Source: Rubrivivax sp.
GTDB taxonomy: Bacteria > Pseudomonadota > Gammaproteobacteria > Burkholderiales > Burkholderiaceae
Reading direction: 5' to 3'
Length of the DNA stretch: 64,000 nucleotides
NCBI GenBank assembly: GCA_016790225.1
Contig: JAEUOZ010000006.1
Span: 20,650 to 84,649, forward strand
A program made the position numbers and the translations under genes. The notes beneath the pieces were generated by a model. That model saw nothing but the letters and a program-made list of their open reading frames with translations, was not told where the DNA came from and searched no databases. Shown in pieces: positions 15,380-24,163 of the stretch. Within the stretch, counting starts at the first letter, position 1; each line of letters begins with the position of its first letter.

Positions 15380-16639
15380 ATGACTGCTGCAATGACCCTG
15401 CCCTGGACCCGTGCCACGCTGGAACAGCGGGACCGCGACGATCTGCTGGCCGCCAAACGCGCCTGCTTTGCGCTGCCTGAAGGCGTGATCTACCTGGATG
15501 GCAATTCGCTGGGCGCGCTGGTGGCCAGCGTGCCGGCCCGCCTGGAGCGTGCCGTGCGCGATGAGTGGGGCCAGGGCCTGATCCGCTCGTGGAACGAGGC
15601 CGGTTGGTACCCGGCGCCGCAGCGCGTGGGGGCGGCCATCGCCCGCCTGGTGGGCGCCGCGCCCCAGGAGGTGGTGGCCTGCGATTCCACCTCGGTCAAC
15701 CTCTTCAAGGTGCTGGTGTCGGCCATGCGGCTGCGCCCGGGCCGGCGGCTCATCCTGGGCGAACTCGGCAACTTCCCCACCGACATGTACGTCGCGCAAT
15801 CGGTGGCCGATCTGATGGGCGGCGAGCTGCTCTGCGTGGAGCCCGAGGACGTGGAGGCCGAGATCGCCCGGGCGGGGGATCGGCTGGCCGTGGTCACGCT
15901 CACCCAGGTGAACTACAAGACCGGGCGTGTGCACGACATGGCACGCATCACCCGCGCTGCTCATGCGGTGGGCGGTTTGACCGCCTGGGATCTGGCGCAC
16001 AGCGCCGGCACGCTGCCGGTGCAGCTGCGCGCCTGCGAGGCCGACTTTGCCGTGGGCTGTGGCTACAAATACCTCAATGGCGGTCCGGGTGCACCGGCCT
16101 TCGTATTTGTCGCGGAGCGCCATCTGCCGGCGGTGCAGCAGCCGCTGGCCGGCTGGCACGGCCACGCGCAGCCCTTTGCCTTCACGCACGGCTACACACC
16201 GCACCCCGGCATCGACCGCATGCTGGTGGGCACGGCGCCGCAGCTGTCGCTGATCGCGCTGGAGGAAGCGCTGGGCGTCTTTGCCGATGTGGACATGGCG
16301 CAGCTGCGCCACAAGGGCAGCGAGCTGGGCGACGCCTTCATCGCGCTGGTCGACCAGGAACTGGCCGGCCACGGCTTCGGCCTGGCCAGCCCGCGCGAGG
16401 CGGCGCAGCGCGGCAGCCAGGTCTCGCTCACCCATCCGCAGGGCTACGCGATCATGCAGGCCTTGATCGCGCGCGGCGTGATCGGCGACTTCCGCGCCCC
16501 CGACATCCTGCGCTTCGGCTTTGCCGGGCTGTATGTGCGCCATGTCGACATCTGGGACGCCGTGGCCACACTGAAGGCGGTGATGAGCAGCGGCGAATGG
16601 AACCAGCCAGCCTTCCTGGCGCGCAAGGCCGTCACCTGA
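15380..16639 (+). CDS. kynU: Kynureninase
   Basis: This 419-residue fold-type I PLP enzyme splits kynurenine (or 3-hydroxykynurenine) into anthranilate (or 3-hydroxyanthranilate) and alanine. Family landmarks are IYLDGNSLGAL, the SWNEAGWYPAPQRVG segment, DSTSVNLFK, NYKTGRVHD, WDLAHSAG and the PLP lysine in GCGYKYLNGGPGAPAF (K230). The length matches the family. It lies just after the formamidase, so both act in tryptophan breakdown. Tryptophan 2,3-dioxygenase is not in this window. ATG 15392 is a possible alternative start. Confidence 0.95.
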   Translation: MTAAMTLPWTRATLEQRDRDDLLAAKRACFALPEGVIYLDGNSLGALVASVPARLERAVRDEWGQGLIRSWNEAGWYPAPQRVGAAIARLVGAAPQEVVACDSTSVNLFKVLVSAMRLRPGRRLILGELGNFPTDMYVAQSVADLMGGELLCVEPEDVEAEIARAGDRLAVVTLTQVNYKTGRVHDMARITRAAHAVGGLTAWDLAHSAGTLPVQLRACEADFAVGCGYKYLNGGPGAPAFVFVAERHLPAVQQPLAGWHGHAQPFAFTHGYTPHPGIDRMLVGTAPQLSLIALEEALGVFADVDMAQLRHKGSELGDAFIALVDQELAGHGFGLASPREAAQRGSQVSLTHPQGYAIMQALIARGVIGDFRAPDILRFGFAGLYVRHVDIWDAVATLKAVMSSGEWNQPAFLARKAVT

Positions 16640-16679
16640 GCCCCGACGAGTTGCGCGCCGCCGCGCTATCCTGCCCGGC

Positions 16680-17750
16680 ATGAGCCAGACACCCACGCTG
16701 AAGATCGCCGTCATCCCCGGGGATGGCATCGGAACCGAAGTCATGCCCGAGGGCGTGCGCGCGCTGCAGGCGGCGTCGCGACGCTTCGGCTTCGGGCTGG
16801 AACTGCACCCTGTGGCCTGGGCCAGCTGCGACTGGTACCTGAAGACCGGCACGATGATGCCTGACGATTGGAAACAGCAGCTCGCCGGCATGGATGCGCT
16901 GCTGTTCGGCGCCGTGGGCTGGCCGGCCAGCGTGCCGGATCACATCTCGCTGTGGGGCAGCCTGCTGAAATTCCGCCGCGAATTCGACCAGTACATCAAC
17001 CTGCGCCCGGCACGCCTGTTTGCCGGCGTGCCCTGCCCGCTGGCGGGCCGGCAGCCGGGCGACATCGACATGCTCATCGTGCGCGAGAACACCGAGGGCG
17101 AGTACAGCTCGGTGGGCGGCGTGATGTTCGGCGGCACCGAGCGCGAGTTTGTGCTGCAGGAAAGCGTCTTCACCCGCCACGGCAGCGAGCGGCTGCTGAA
17201 CTACGCCTTCAACCTGGCGCGCAGCCGCGCACGCAAGCACGTGACGGTGGCCACCAAGAGCAACGGCATCGCGATCTCCATGCCCTGGTGGGACGCGCGT
17301 GCGGCCGAGGCGGCTGCGCGATTCCCGGACGTGAGCTGGGACAAGCAGCACATCGACATCCTGGCCGCGCGCTTCGTGCTGCAGCCGCAGCGCTTCGACG
17401 TGGTGGCGGCAACCAACCTCTTCGGCGACATCCTGTCCGATCTGGGGCCGGCCTGCACGGGCACGATCGGCATCGCCCCCAGCGCCAACCTCAACCCGGA
17501 GCGGCGCTTCCCTTCGCTCTTCGAGCCGGTCCACGGCTCGGCACCGGACATCGCCGGCCAGAACATCGCCAACCCGGTCGCCATGATCTGGTCGGCTGCG
17601 ATGATGCTGGACTTTCTCGGCCAGCGCGCGGCGCACGATGCCATCCTGCAAGCCATCGAAGCCGTGATCACCGAAGGCCCGCGCACCCGGGATCTGGGCG
17701 GCAGCGCCTCCACGACCGAGATGGGACAGGCGATCGCGCAGCGCATCTGA
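16680..17750 (+). CDS. Tartrate/D-malate dehydrogenase (isopropylmalate-dehydrogenase family)
   Basis: This 356-residue NAD-dependent beta-decarboxylating dehydrogenase has IAVIPGDGIGTEV at the N-terminus, the RENTEGEYSSVGG phosphate/substrate loop, TKSNGI, TNLFGDILSDL with metal-binding Asp residues, and EPVHGSAPDIAG near the C-terminus. The sequence resembles tartrate dehydrogenase/decarboxylase (TtuC) and D-malate dehydrogenase (DmlA) more than LeuB: it has the HISLWGSLLKFRREFDQYIN loop of that group. It follows kynureninase by 40 nt but has no obvious pathway link. Whether tartrate or malate is the main substrate cannot be told. Confidence 0.9.
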   Translation: MSQTPTLKIAVIPGDGIGTEVMPEGVRALQAASRRFGFGLELHPVAWASCDWYLKTGTMMPDDWKQQLAGMDALLFGAVGWPASVPDHISLWGSLLKFRREFDQYINLRPARLFAGVPCPLAGRQPGDIDMLIVRENTEGEYSSVGGVMFGGTEREFVLQESVFTRHGSERLLNYAFNLARSRARKHVTVATKSNGIAISMPWWDARAAEAAARFPDVSWDKQHIDILAARFVLQPQRFDVVAATNLFGDILSDLGPACTGTIGIAPSANLNPERRFPSLFEPVHGSAPDIAGQNIANPVAMIWSAAMMLDFLGQRAAHDAILQAIEAVITEGPRTRDLGGSASTTEMGQAIAQRI

Positions 17751-17788
17751 TGGCCTGGCGCCGCCCGGCCCAGCGCGGCTGCGGGGCC

Positions 17789-18616
17789 TCACTCGAAGGC
17801 CTGCGCCTCCAGCGGGGGGCTGCTGACCTGGACCTGGGTCACCAGTTCGCCTCCGATCAGGCTGTGCACCAGGAAGCCTGGCGGCTCCAGGCTCCAGGTC
17901 AGTTCAGCGTCCGCGCGTTGATCCAGCGGAATCTGGTGGGCCGTGGACGGCGCGGTGGCCACGAGGGTGCCGGCCCAGCGACGCACGCAGGCGCGGTGGA
18001 CATGGCCGCACAGCACACGCTGCACCTGCGGATGCCGGGCGATGACTTCAGCCAGCCCTTCACGCCCTTCCCGCAGCGACATCGCATCCATCGCCGCGAG
18101 CCCGGTGTCGAAGGGCGGGTGGTGCAGCGCGACCAGCGTGGGCTGGCCGGGAACCTGGGCCAGCGTGCGGTCCAGCCAGGCCAGCCGCTCAGCATCCAGC
18201 CGCCCGTGCGAGCGGCGCGGCACGGTGGAATCCACGCCCACCAGGCGCAGCGAGCCCAGATCCACCGCGTAAAGCACAGCCTCGGCGGCGGGCCCGGGCT
18301 CGGTGGCGGGCGGCTGCAGGTAGGCATGCTCGGGAAAGGCGGCGCGCAGCGTGGCGGCATCATCGTGGTTGCCAGGCAGCAGGTAGACCGGCGCCGGCAG
18401 CGGCGCCAGCAGCTCGCGCAGGTGCTCGTACTCTTCTGAGGTGCCACGATCCACCAGATCGCCGCTGAGCAAGACCGCCAGCGGCGCGGGCTGCAGGCGC
18501 TGCACCGTCTGCACGGCCATTCTCAGCAGCGCCGCGGTATCGACACGCCCCATGGCCAGCTGGCCGCGGGTCACGATGTGGGGATCGGAAAGCTGGATCA
18601 GGGTGACGGGGGTCAT
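17789..18616 (-). CDS. CpdA/Icc-like metallophosphodiesterase
   Basis: This 275-residue cytoplasmic enzyme has the calcineurin-like motifs in order: LIQLSDPHI, SGDLVDRG, LPGNHDD, VALHHPPFDTG and LCGHVHR. These match 3',5'-cyclic-nucleotide phosphodiesterases of the CpdA/Icc group. cAMP is the usual proposed substrate, but many relatives act on other phosphodiesters. ATG 18616 directly precedes the conserved start TPVTLIQLSDPH; the frame continues upstream without similarity. It is divergent from the giant helicase gene across about 176 nt. Confidence 0.88.
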   Translation of the reverse strand: MTPVTLIQLSDPHIVTRGQLAMGRVDTAALLRMAVQTVQRLQPAPLAVLLSGDLVDRGTSEEYEHLRELLAPLPAPVYLLPGNHDDAATLRAAFPEHAYLQPPATEPGPAAEAVLYAVDLGSLRLVGVDSTVPRRSHGRLDAERLAWLDRTLAQVPGQPTLVALHHPPFDTGLAAMDAMSLREGREGLAEVIARHPQVQRVLCGHVHRACVRRWAGTLVATAPSTAHQIPLDQRADAELTWSLEPPGFLVHSLIGGELVTQVQVSSPPLEAQAFE

Positions 18617-18792
18617 GACGGAACCGCGGTTGGTAAAGGCTGATCGGGCCGGTGACGGCGCGACCAGCCGCATCATGCGCGCCAGCCAGCGACGCTGCCG
18701 TGACAGGGCCTTGGCCGGGGACAAGCGCGTGCCGTGCCCGATGGCCGGCGCCAGCTAGCATCGCAGCCACCGCCGCACAGGCCCTCGAACCC

Positions 18793-21700
18793 GTGATCAC
18801 CGAGGCAGACACCCTTCCAGGCCCGCTGGCGCGCCAGCGGCTGGGCGGGCTGCGTGCGGTCTGCATCGACATCGAGACCAACCCGGCCGATCACGACCGC
18901 ATCTTCAAGATCGGCCTCGTGCGCAGCGACAGCGGTGAAGGGCTCACGCTGGCTGTGGGGCGCACGCCCACGCCGGAACTGAGCCAGCGCCTGGATGCCT
19001 TTGCACAGGGCTGCGAGCTGCTGGTCGGCCACAACCTGCGCCGGCACGATGCCGTGCATCTGCGCCGTCAGCTGCCCGGCCTGCAGCTGCTCGAGCTGCC
19101 GATGATCGACACGCTGGAATGGTCTGCGCTGGCCTTCCCGAACAACCCCTACCACCGGCTCATCAAGGGCTACAAGCTGCTCTCCGATGCGCGCAACGAC
19201 CCCGAGCGCGATGCGCGTGCCGCGCTGGAGCTGCTGGCTGACGAGCAGCAGGCGTTCGCGGATTTCCAGGCGCAGGATCCCGACTGGCTGGCCATCCTGC
19301 ACGGGCTGATGGCCGACGATGCGCCGCTGCAGGCGCTGCTGGCACGCATCCGCGGCCTGCCGCCGCCGGATGCGGCGCAGACCGTGCAGCGCATCCGTTC
19401 GCGCCTGGGGGCGCTGGTCTGCGGCACCGGGCTGGAAGCGCTGCTGCAGCCGATGGCCATGGCCGAGCCGGCCTTCCGCCAGAGCCTGGCCTATGGGCTG
19501 GGCTGGGTGCGCGTGGCCGGCGGCAACTCGGTTCTGCCGTTATGGGTTCACCATGCGCTGCCCGAGGCGCGGCTGCGCATCCACCAGCTGCGCGAGCAGG
19601 ATTGCGGGCGGCCGGGCTGCGCCTACTGCCAGCTGCAGCACAACCCGGAACGGCTGCTGGAGCGCCACTTCCAGAAGGACCGCTTCCGCGCACGGCCGGC
19701 GCACGCCGATGGCAGCTCGATGCAGCGGGCCATCGTGCAGGCGGGGCTGGCGGGCCGCAGCCTGCTGGCCGTGCTGCCCACGGGGGGCGGCAAGTCCATC
19801 GCCTACCAGCTGCCGGCCCTGGTCCACTACGAGCGCGCGGGTCGGCTGACGGTGATCATCTCGCCGCTGCAGTCGCTGATGAAGGATCAGCTCGACAACC
19901 TCCTGGCCGCGGGCGTGAGCTGCGCCGTGGCCATCAGCGGCTTGCTCACGCCGCTGGAGCGCCGCGCGGCGCTGGACAAGCTGCGCCTGGGCGATGCCGG
20001 CATCGTGCTGGTCTCGCCCGAGCAGTTTCGCAGCCGCAGCTTCACCGAAGCGCTGACCCACCGCGAGATCGCCTGCTGGGTCTTCGACGAAGCCCACTGC
20101 CTCTCGAAGTGGGGCCATGACTTTCGCACCGATTACCTCTACGTCTCGCGCTTCATCCGCGAGCACATGAATGCGCGGCCTGCGCCCGTGGCCTGCTTCA
20201 CCGCCACCGCCAAGCCCGATGTCATCGAAGACCTGCGCCAGCACTTCCTGCAGGGGCTGGGCATCGAGCTTGAGCCGTTCCTGGGTGGGCATCAACGCGA
20301 CAACCTCAGTTATACGGTCTTCCCGACGCCTAGGCCGGACAAGGCCGCACGCATCGTGGAGATCCTGAAGGAAGAGCTGAAGGACGGCGGCGCCGCCGTG
20401 GTCTTCTGCGCCCGGCGCCGCGACGCCGAAGAAACGGCGGAATTTCTGAAGACCGCCGGCTGGGCGGCCGGCTGCTTTCATGGCGGGCTGGTCGCTGACG
20501 AGAAGAAATCCATCCAGAACAGCTTCCTGAACGGCGAGCTGAACGTCATCGCCGCGACCAACGCCTTCGGCATGGGCGTGGACAAGCCCGACATCCGCGT
20601 CGTCATCCATGCCGACATTCCCGGCTCGCTGGAGAACTACCTGCAGGAGGCCGGCCGCGCGGGGCGCGACGGCCAGGCCGCGCGCTGCGTGCTGCTCTTC
20701 GATGCGCAGGATGTGGAAACGCAGTTCCGCATGGGCTCGGTCTCACAGCTCACGCCAAAGGACTTCTCGGCCCTGCTGCGCGCCATCCGCCAGCGCGCAC
20801 GGCGGCTGCGCAGCGACGAGATCGTGGTCAGCGCCAAGGAACTGCTGCTGGACAGCGAAGGCGCCAACATCGACATCGAACGCCCGGATGCCACGACCAA
20901 GGTCACCACCGCGGTGGCCTGGCTGGAGCGCGCCGGGTTCTTGCAGCGCGACGAAAACGCGACCCGTGTCTTCCCGGCCAGCCTGCGCGTGGCTTCGCTG
21001 CCGCAGGCGCTGGCGCGCATCGACGCTGCCGAGCTGCCCGCGCAGCGTCGCCGCCAGTTTGTCGCCGTGGTGACCAGCCTCTTCCAGAACCAGGATCCGG
21101 AAGGCATCAGCACCGACGAGCTGATGCTCGACGCCGGCATCGAGCCCGCGGATTGTTTTCGCATCCTGCACCAGCTGGAGCAGCTGGGCATCCTGGCCAA
21201 CGACCTGGGCCTGAGCGTGCGGCTGAGCAAGGGCGTGCCACGTCCGGCCGACAAGCGCTTGACCGAACTGGACCGTCTTGAGCGGACGCTGCTGGAGATC
21301 CTGAGCGAAGCGGCGCCGGATGCCGAGGTGGGCGACGAGGCCATGCACCTGAGCATCCCGGCCGTCTGTACCGAGATCCGCCTGCGCCTGGATCCGGACC
21401 GGCACGATGCGGCGCCGACCGACGCGGTCAACCCGCAGACCCTGCGCGACTGCCTGGGCGCCTTGGCCGAAAGCTTCGGCTCGGGCAGCGAAAAGCGCAG
21501 CATGCTCAGCCTGCGTTCTGCCGGGCGCGATGCGCTGCGCGTGTCGCTGCTGCGGCCTTGGTCGCAGATCCGTGCCATCTGCGAGCGCCGCCGTGCCGCC
21601 GCCGCCGTGGTGCTGCACCGGCTGCTGGCCGAGGTGCGCGAGGGCGCCCGGGGCGGCAACCACGTCGTGGAGTGCAAGGCACGCGATCTGCTGCGGGCCA

Positions 21701-23976
21701 TCGAGGACGACCTGGACCTGGCGCAGACGCTGAAGGAGCCGGCCATCGCGATGGAGCACAGCCTGCTCTACCTGGATCGCAACCGCGTGCTGGAGCTGGA
21801 CAAGGGGCGCAGCGTCTTCCGCCCGGCGATGACGCTGCGCCTGCAGGCCGCGGCGCGTCGCCGCCGCTTCGCCAGGGAGGATTTCGAGCCGCTCAAGGAG
21901 TTCTACCGCGAGCGCACGCTGCAGACCCATGTGATGCACGAATACGCCAAGCTCGGCGCGAGCGACGGTGCAGCCGCACAGCGCCTGGTGGATGCCTACT
22001 TCAGCTGGCCGCGCAAGACCTTCGTGCGCGAGTTCTTCAGGGGCCGCAGCGACCTGCTGGAGCTGGCGACCACGGAAGAATCCTTCCGCCGCATCGTCGA
22101 TCAGCTGGGCCATCCGGTGCAGGAAGCGCTGGTGGAGAAACCCGAGGTCGGCAACCACCTGGTGCTGGCCGGACCGGGATCGGGCAAGACGCGCGTGATC
22201 GTGCACCGCATCGCCTACCTGGTGCGCGTGCGGCGCGTGGCACCGGCGCACATCATCGCGCTGGCCTTCAACCGCTCGGCCGCGCTGCAGCTGCGCCGCC
22301 GGCTGGCCGATCTGATCGGCGAAGAAGCGCGCGGCGTGGCCGTGCTGACCTACCACGCGATGGCCCTGCGGCTGACCGGCACCAGCCTCGCGGCGGCCGA
22401 TCTGCACTCGACCGAAATCGACTTCGAGCAGATGATCCGCGATGCGATCCGGCTGCTGGAAGGTCATGGTGAAGGCCTCAGCGAAGCCGACGAACTGCGC
22501 GACCGGCTGCTGCAGGGCTACGAATACATCTTCGTGGACGAGTACCAGGACATCGACGCGCTGCAGTACGCGCTGGTCAGCGCGCTCGCCGGCCGTCGGC
22601 GTGCCGATCCGGACGCGCGCCTGAGCATCATGGCGGTGGGCGACGATGACCAGAACATCTACAGCTTCAAGGGCGCCAGCGTCGAATTCATCCGGCGCTT
22701 CCAGGAAGACTATGGCGGCGAGCTGACCTACCTGGTCGAGAACTTCCGCTCCACGCAGCACATCATCACGGCGGCCGGCCACGTGATCCAGGGGGACCCC
22801 GGCCGCATGAAGGTGGACCACCCCATCCGCATCGATGCGCGGCGGCTCGAAGAGCCCGCCGGTGGCCCCTGGGCGCAGCGCGATCCGCTCGGCCAGGGAC
22901 GTGTCAAACTTCTCACCACCGCGGCGGATGCCAACCGCCAGGCCCAGGTGGCGGGGGCCGAGATCGAGCAGCTGCTGCAGGCCGACCCCACGCTGCAGCC
23001 GGGCCGCATCGCCGTGCTGGCGCGCACGCACCGCACGCTGGAGCCGCTGCGCGCGCTGCTGGAACTGCGCGGCTGGCGCTGCGAGCTGCAGACGCGCGAA
23101 GAAGCGGCGGGGCGCGTGCCGCTGATGCGTTCACGCCAGGGCGTGGTGCTGGCCCGCCTGCTGCGCCGCCGCCACGACCGGCTGCTGCGACTCGACGCCG
23201 CGGCGCGCTGGCTGCGCCAGCGCCAGCGTGCCGAGCCGCTGGATCCGTTCTGGGAGGAGCTCTCGCGCGCGCTGGACGATCAGCTCGCCAGCAGCGAAGG
23301 GCGCCGCATGAGCGGCGCGCTGCTGCTGGACGCGCTGTACGAGTCCGCCGCCGAGCTGCGGCGCGACGGCACACCTCAAGCGATCAAGCTGATGAGCGCC
23401 CATGGCGCCAAAGGCCTGGAGTTCGATCATGTGCTGATCATGGACTGCCGCGACTGGCAGGGCACGGGCGCCGACGAGCGGCGCCTGCTGTACGTGGCGA
23501 TGACACGCGCGCGCCGCACGCTGACGCTGCTGCAGCCGGCCACGGGCCACAACCCGCACCTGGCCGAACTGGACACGCTGGACGCCGTGCTGGCGCGGCA
23601 GGTGCCGCCCCCGCCACGACGGCCCGAGCTCGACCGTCGCTGGCTGCCGCTGGGCCCGGCGGACGTGGATCTGGGCTGGGCCGGCCGTCACGCACCGGAC
23701 GATCCGCTGCACGCGCGCCTGCAGCAACTGGCCGTGGGCGCCGAGGTCTGGCTCGCCGATCGGCTGATCGTCGATGCCCAGGGGCAGGCGCTGGGCCGGC
23801 TGGCCACGCGCACACAGATCGAAGGCCGGCTGCTGCGGGCCCAGGTCAGCGGCCTGATGGTGCGGTCACGCCAGCAGACGGCGGAGCCCTATCTCGCAGC
23901 CTTGCGCTGTGATCAGTGGCTGGTGCCGCTGCTCACGCTGGTGCTGGCGCCGACCCGGGATGAGCCGACGGGCTGA
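18793..23976 (+). CDS. Giant exonuclease-like + RecQ + UvrD helicase fusion
   Basis: This protein of about 1,727 residues holds three enzyme modules. The first 140 residues are a DEDD-exonuclease-like fold (AVCIDIETN, LVGHNLRRHD, then NDPERDARAALEL, where the usual His of the last motif is Asn). A small cysteine cluster CGRPGCAYC precedes a RecQ helicase (Walker A LPTGGGKS about 329, DEAHCLSKWGHDFR about 432, then FGMGVDKPDIR and QEAGRAGRDGQ). After a 450-residue middle without the usual RecQ four-Cys zinc module comes a UvrD/Rep helicase: AGPGSGKT about 1128, VDEYQDID about 1250, GDDDQNIYSFKGA, HGAKGLEFDHVL, YVAMTRARRTL. GTG 18793 is chosen to leave promoter space; GTG 18652 is possible. A DNA repair or recombination role is expected. 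Confidence 0.88.
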   Translation: MITEADTLPGPLARQRLGGLRAVCIDIETNPADHDRIFKIGLVRSDSGEGLTLAVGRTPTPELSQRLDAFAQGCELLVGHNLRRHDAVHLRRQLPGLQLLELPMIDTLEWSALAFPNNPYHRLIKGYKLLSDARNDPERDARAALELLADEQQAFADFQAQDPDWLAILHGLMADDAPLQALLARIRGLPPPDAAQTVQRIRSRLGALVCGTGLEALLQPMAMAEPAFRQSLAYGLGWVRVAGGNSVLPLWVHHALPEARLRIHQLREQDCGRPGCAYCQLQHNPERLLERHFQKDRFRARPAHADGSSMQRAIVQAGLAGRSLLAVLPTGGGKSIAYQLPALVHYERAGRLTVIISPLQSLMKDQLDNLLAAGVSCAVAISGLLTPLERRAALDKLRLGDAGIVLVSPEQFRSRSFTEALTHREIACWVFDEAHCLSKWGHDFRTDYLYVSRFIREHMNARPAPVACFTATAKPDVIEDLRQHFLQGLGIELEPFLGGHQRDNLSYTVFPTPRPDKAARIVEILKEELKDGGAAVVFCARRRDAEETAEFLKTAGWAAGCFHGGLVADEKKSIQNSFLNGELNVIAATNAFGMGVDKPDIRVVIHADIPGSLENYLQEAGRAGRDGQAARCVLLFDAQDVETQFRMGSVSQLTPKDFSALLRAIRQRARRLRSDEIVVSAKELLLDSEGANIDIERPDATTKVTTAVAWLERAGFLQRDENATRVFPASLRVASLPQALARIDAAELPAQRRRQFVAVVTSLFQNQDPEGISTDELMLDAGIEPADCFRILHQLEQLGILANDLGLSVRLSKGVPRPADKRLTELDRLERTLLEILSEAAPDAEVGDEAMHLSIPAVCTEIRLRLDPDRHDAAPTDAVNPQTLRDCLGALAESFGSGSEKRSMLSLRSAGRDALRVSLLRPWSQIRAICERRRAAAAVVLHRLLAEVREGARGGNHVVECKARDLLRAIEDDLDLAQTLKEPAIAMEHSLLYLDRNRVLELDKGRSVFRPAMTLRLQAAARRRRFAREDFEPLKEFYRERTLQTHVMHEYAKLGASDGAAAQRLVDAYFSWPRKTFVREFFRGRSDLLELATTEESFRRIVDQLGHPVQEALVEKPEVGNHLVLAGPGSGKTRVIVHRIAYLVRVRRVAPAHIIALAFNRSAALQLRRRLADLIGEEARGVAVLTYHAMALRLTGTSLAAADLHSTEIDFEQMIRDAIRLLEGHGEGLSEADELRDRLLQGYEYIFVDEYQDIDALQYALVSALAGRRRADPDARLSIMAVGDDDQNIYSFKGASVEFIRRFQEDYGGELTYLVENFRSTQHIITAAGHVIQGDPGRMKVDHPIRIDARRLEEPAGGPWAQRDPLGQGRVKLLTTAADANRQAQVAGAEIEQLLQADPTLQPGRIAVLARTHRTLEPLRALLELRGWRCELQTREEAAGRVPLMRSRQGVVLARLLRRRHDRLLRLDAAARWLRQRQRAEPLDPFWEELSRALDDQLASSEGRRMSGALLLDALYESAAELRRDGTPQAIKLMSAHGAKGLEFDHVLIMDCRDWQGTGADERRLLYVAMTRARRTLTLLQPATGHNPHLAELDTLDAVLARQVPPPPRRPELDRRWLPLGPADVDLGWAGRHAPDDPLHARLQQLAVGAEVWLADRLIVDAQGQALGRLATRTQIEGRLLRAQVSGLMVRSRQQTAEPYLAALRCDQWLVPLLTLVLAPTRDEPTG

Positions 23977-24163
23977 GGCTGACGCTGAGGCCGTGGCCGT
24001 CGGACGACACAAAGACCCTTGATCGCGCACGGAGACGGCCCTTTGGCGCGTGAATAATCACACCCATAAATAGTATTTCTATCATTTGTAACCGGTGAAG
24101 ATGCCAATCCGGTCCGCGAACCGGCAGCCCAGCTGATGAACCCGTGTCGGGCCTGCAAAGGTC
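23977..24163. other. Convergent intergenic region with AT-rich stretch and hairpins
   Basis: The region lies between the ends of the helicase and kinase genes. About 24,050-24,095 is very AT-rich (ATAAATAGTATTTCTATC), unlike the rest of the window. It is followed by a nested hairpin: TGCC/GGCA around CCGGT-CCGCGA-ACCGG (about 24,100-24,130). No credible open frame is present. It may terminate both genes or encode a small RNA; I matched it to no riboswitch I know. Confidence 0.35.

Noticed and set aside
15179..16891. A 570-residue minus-strand frame across kynureninase
   Set aside because: No motif, His/Arg-rich antisense composition, fully covered by kynU on the other strand.
18652..18792. 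A longer N-terminus for the helicase fusion (GTG 18652)
   Set aside because: The extra 47 residues look non-coding (Ala/Pro/Arg), and the start would lie 36 nt from the divergent CpdA-like gene, leaving no promoter room. Not excluded.
24090..24150. A cobalamin-type riboswitch, suggested by CCGGT and GATGCC-like elements
   Set aside because: The order of elements and the conserved core do not match, and no vitamin B12 gene follows on either strand.
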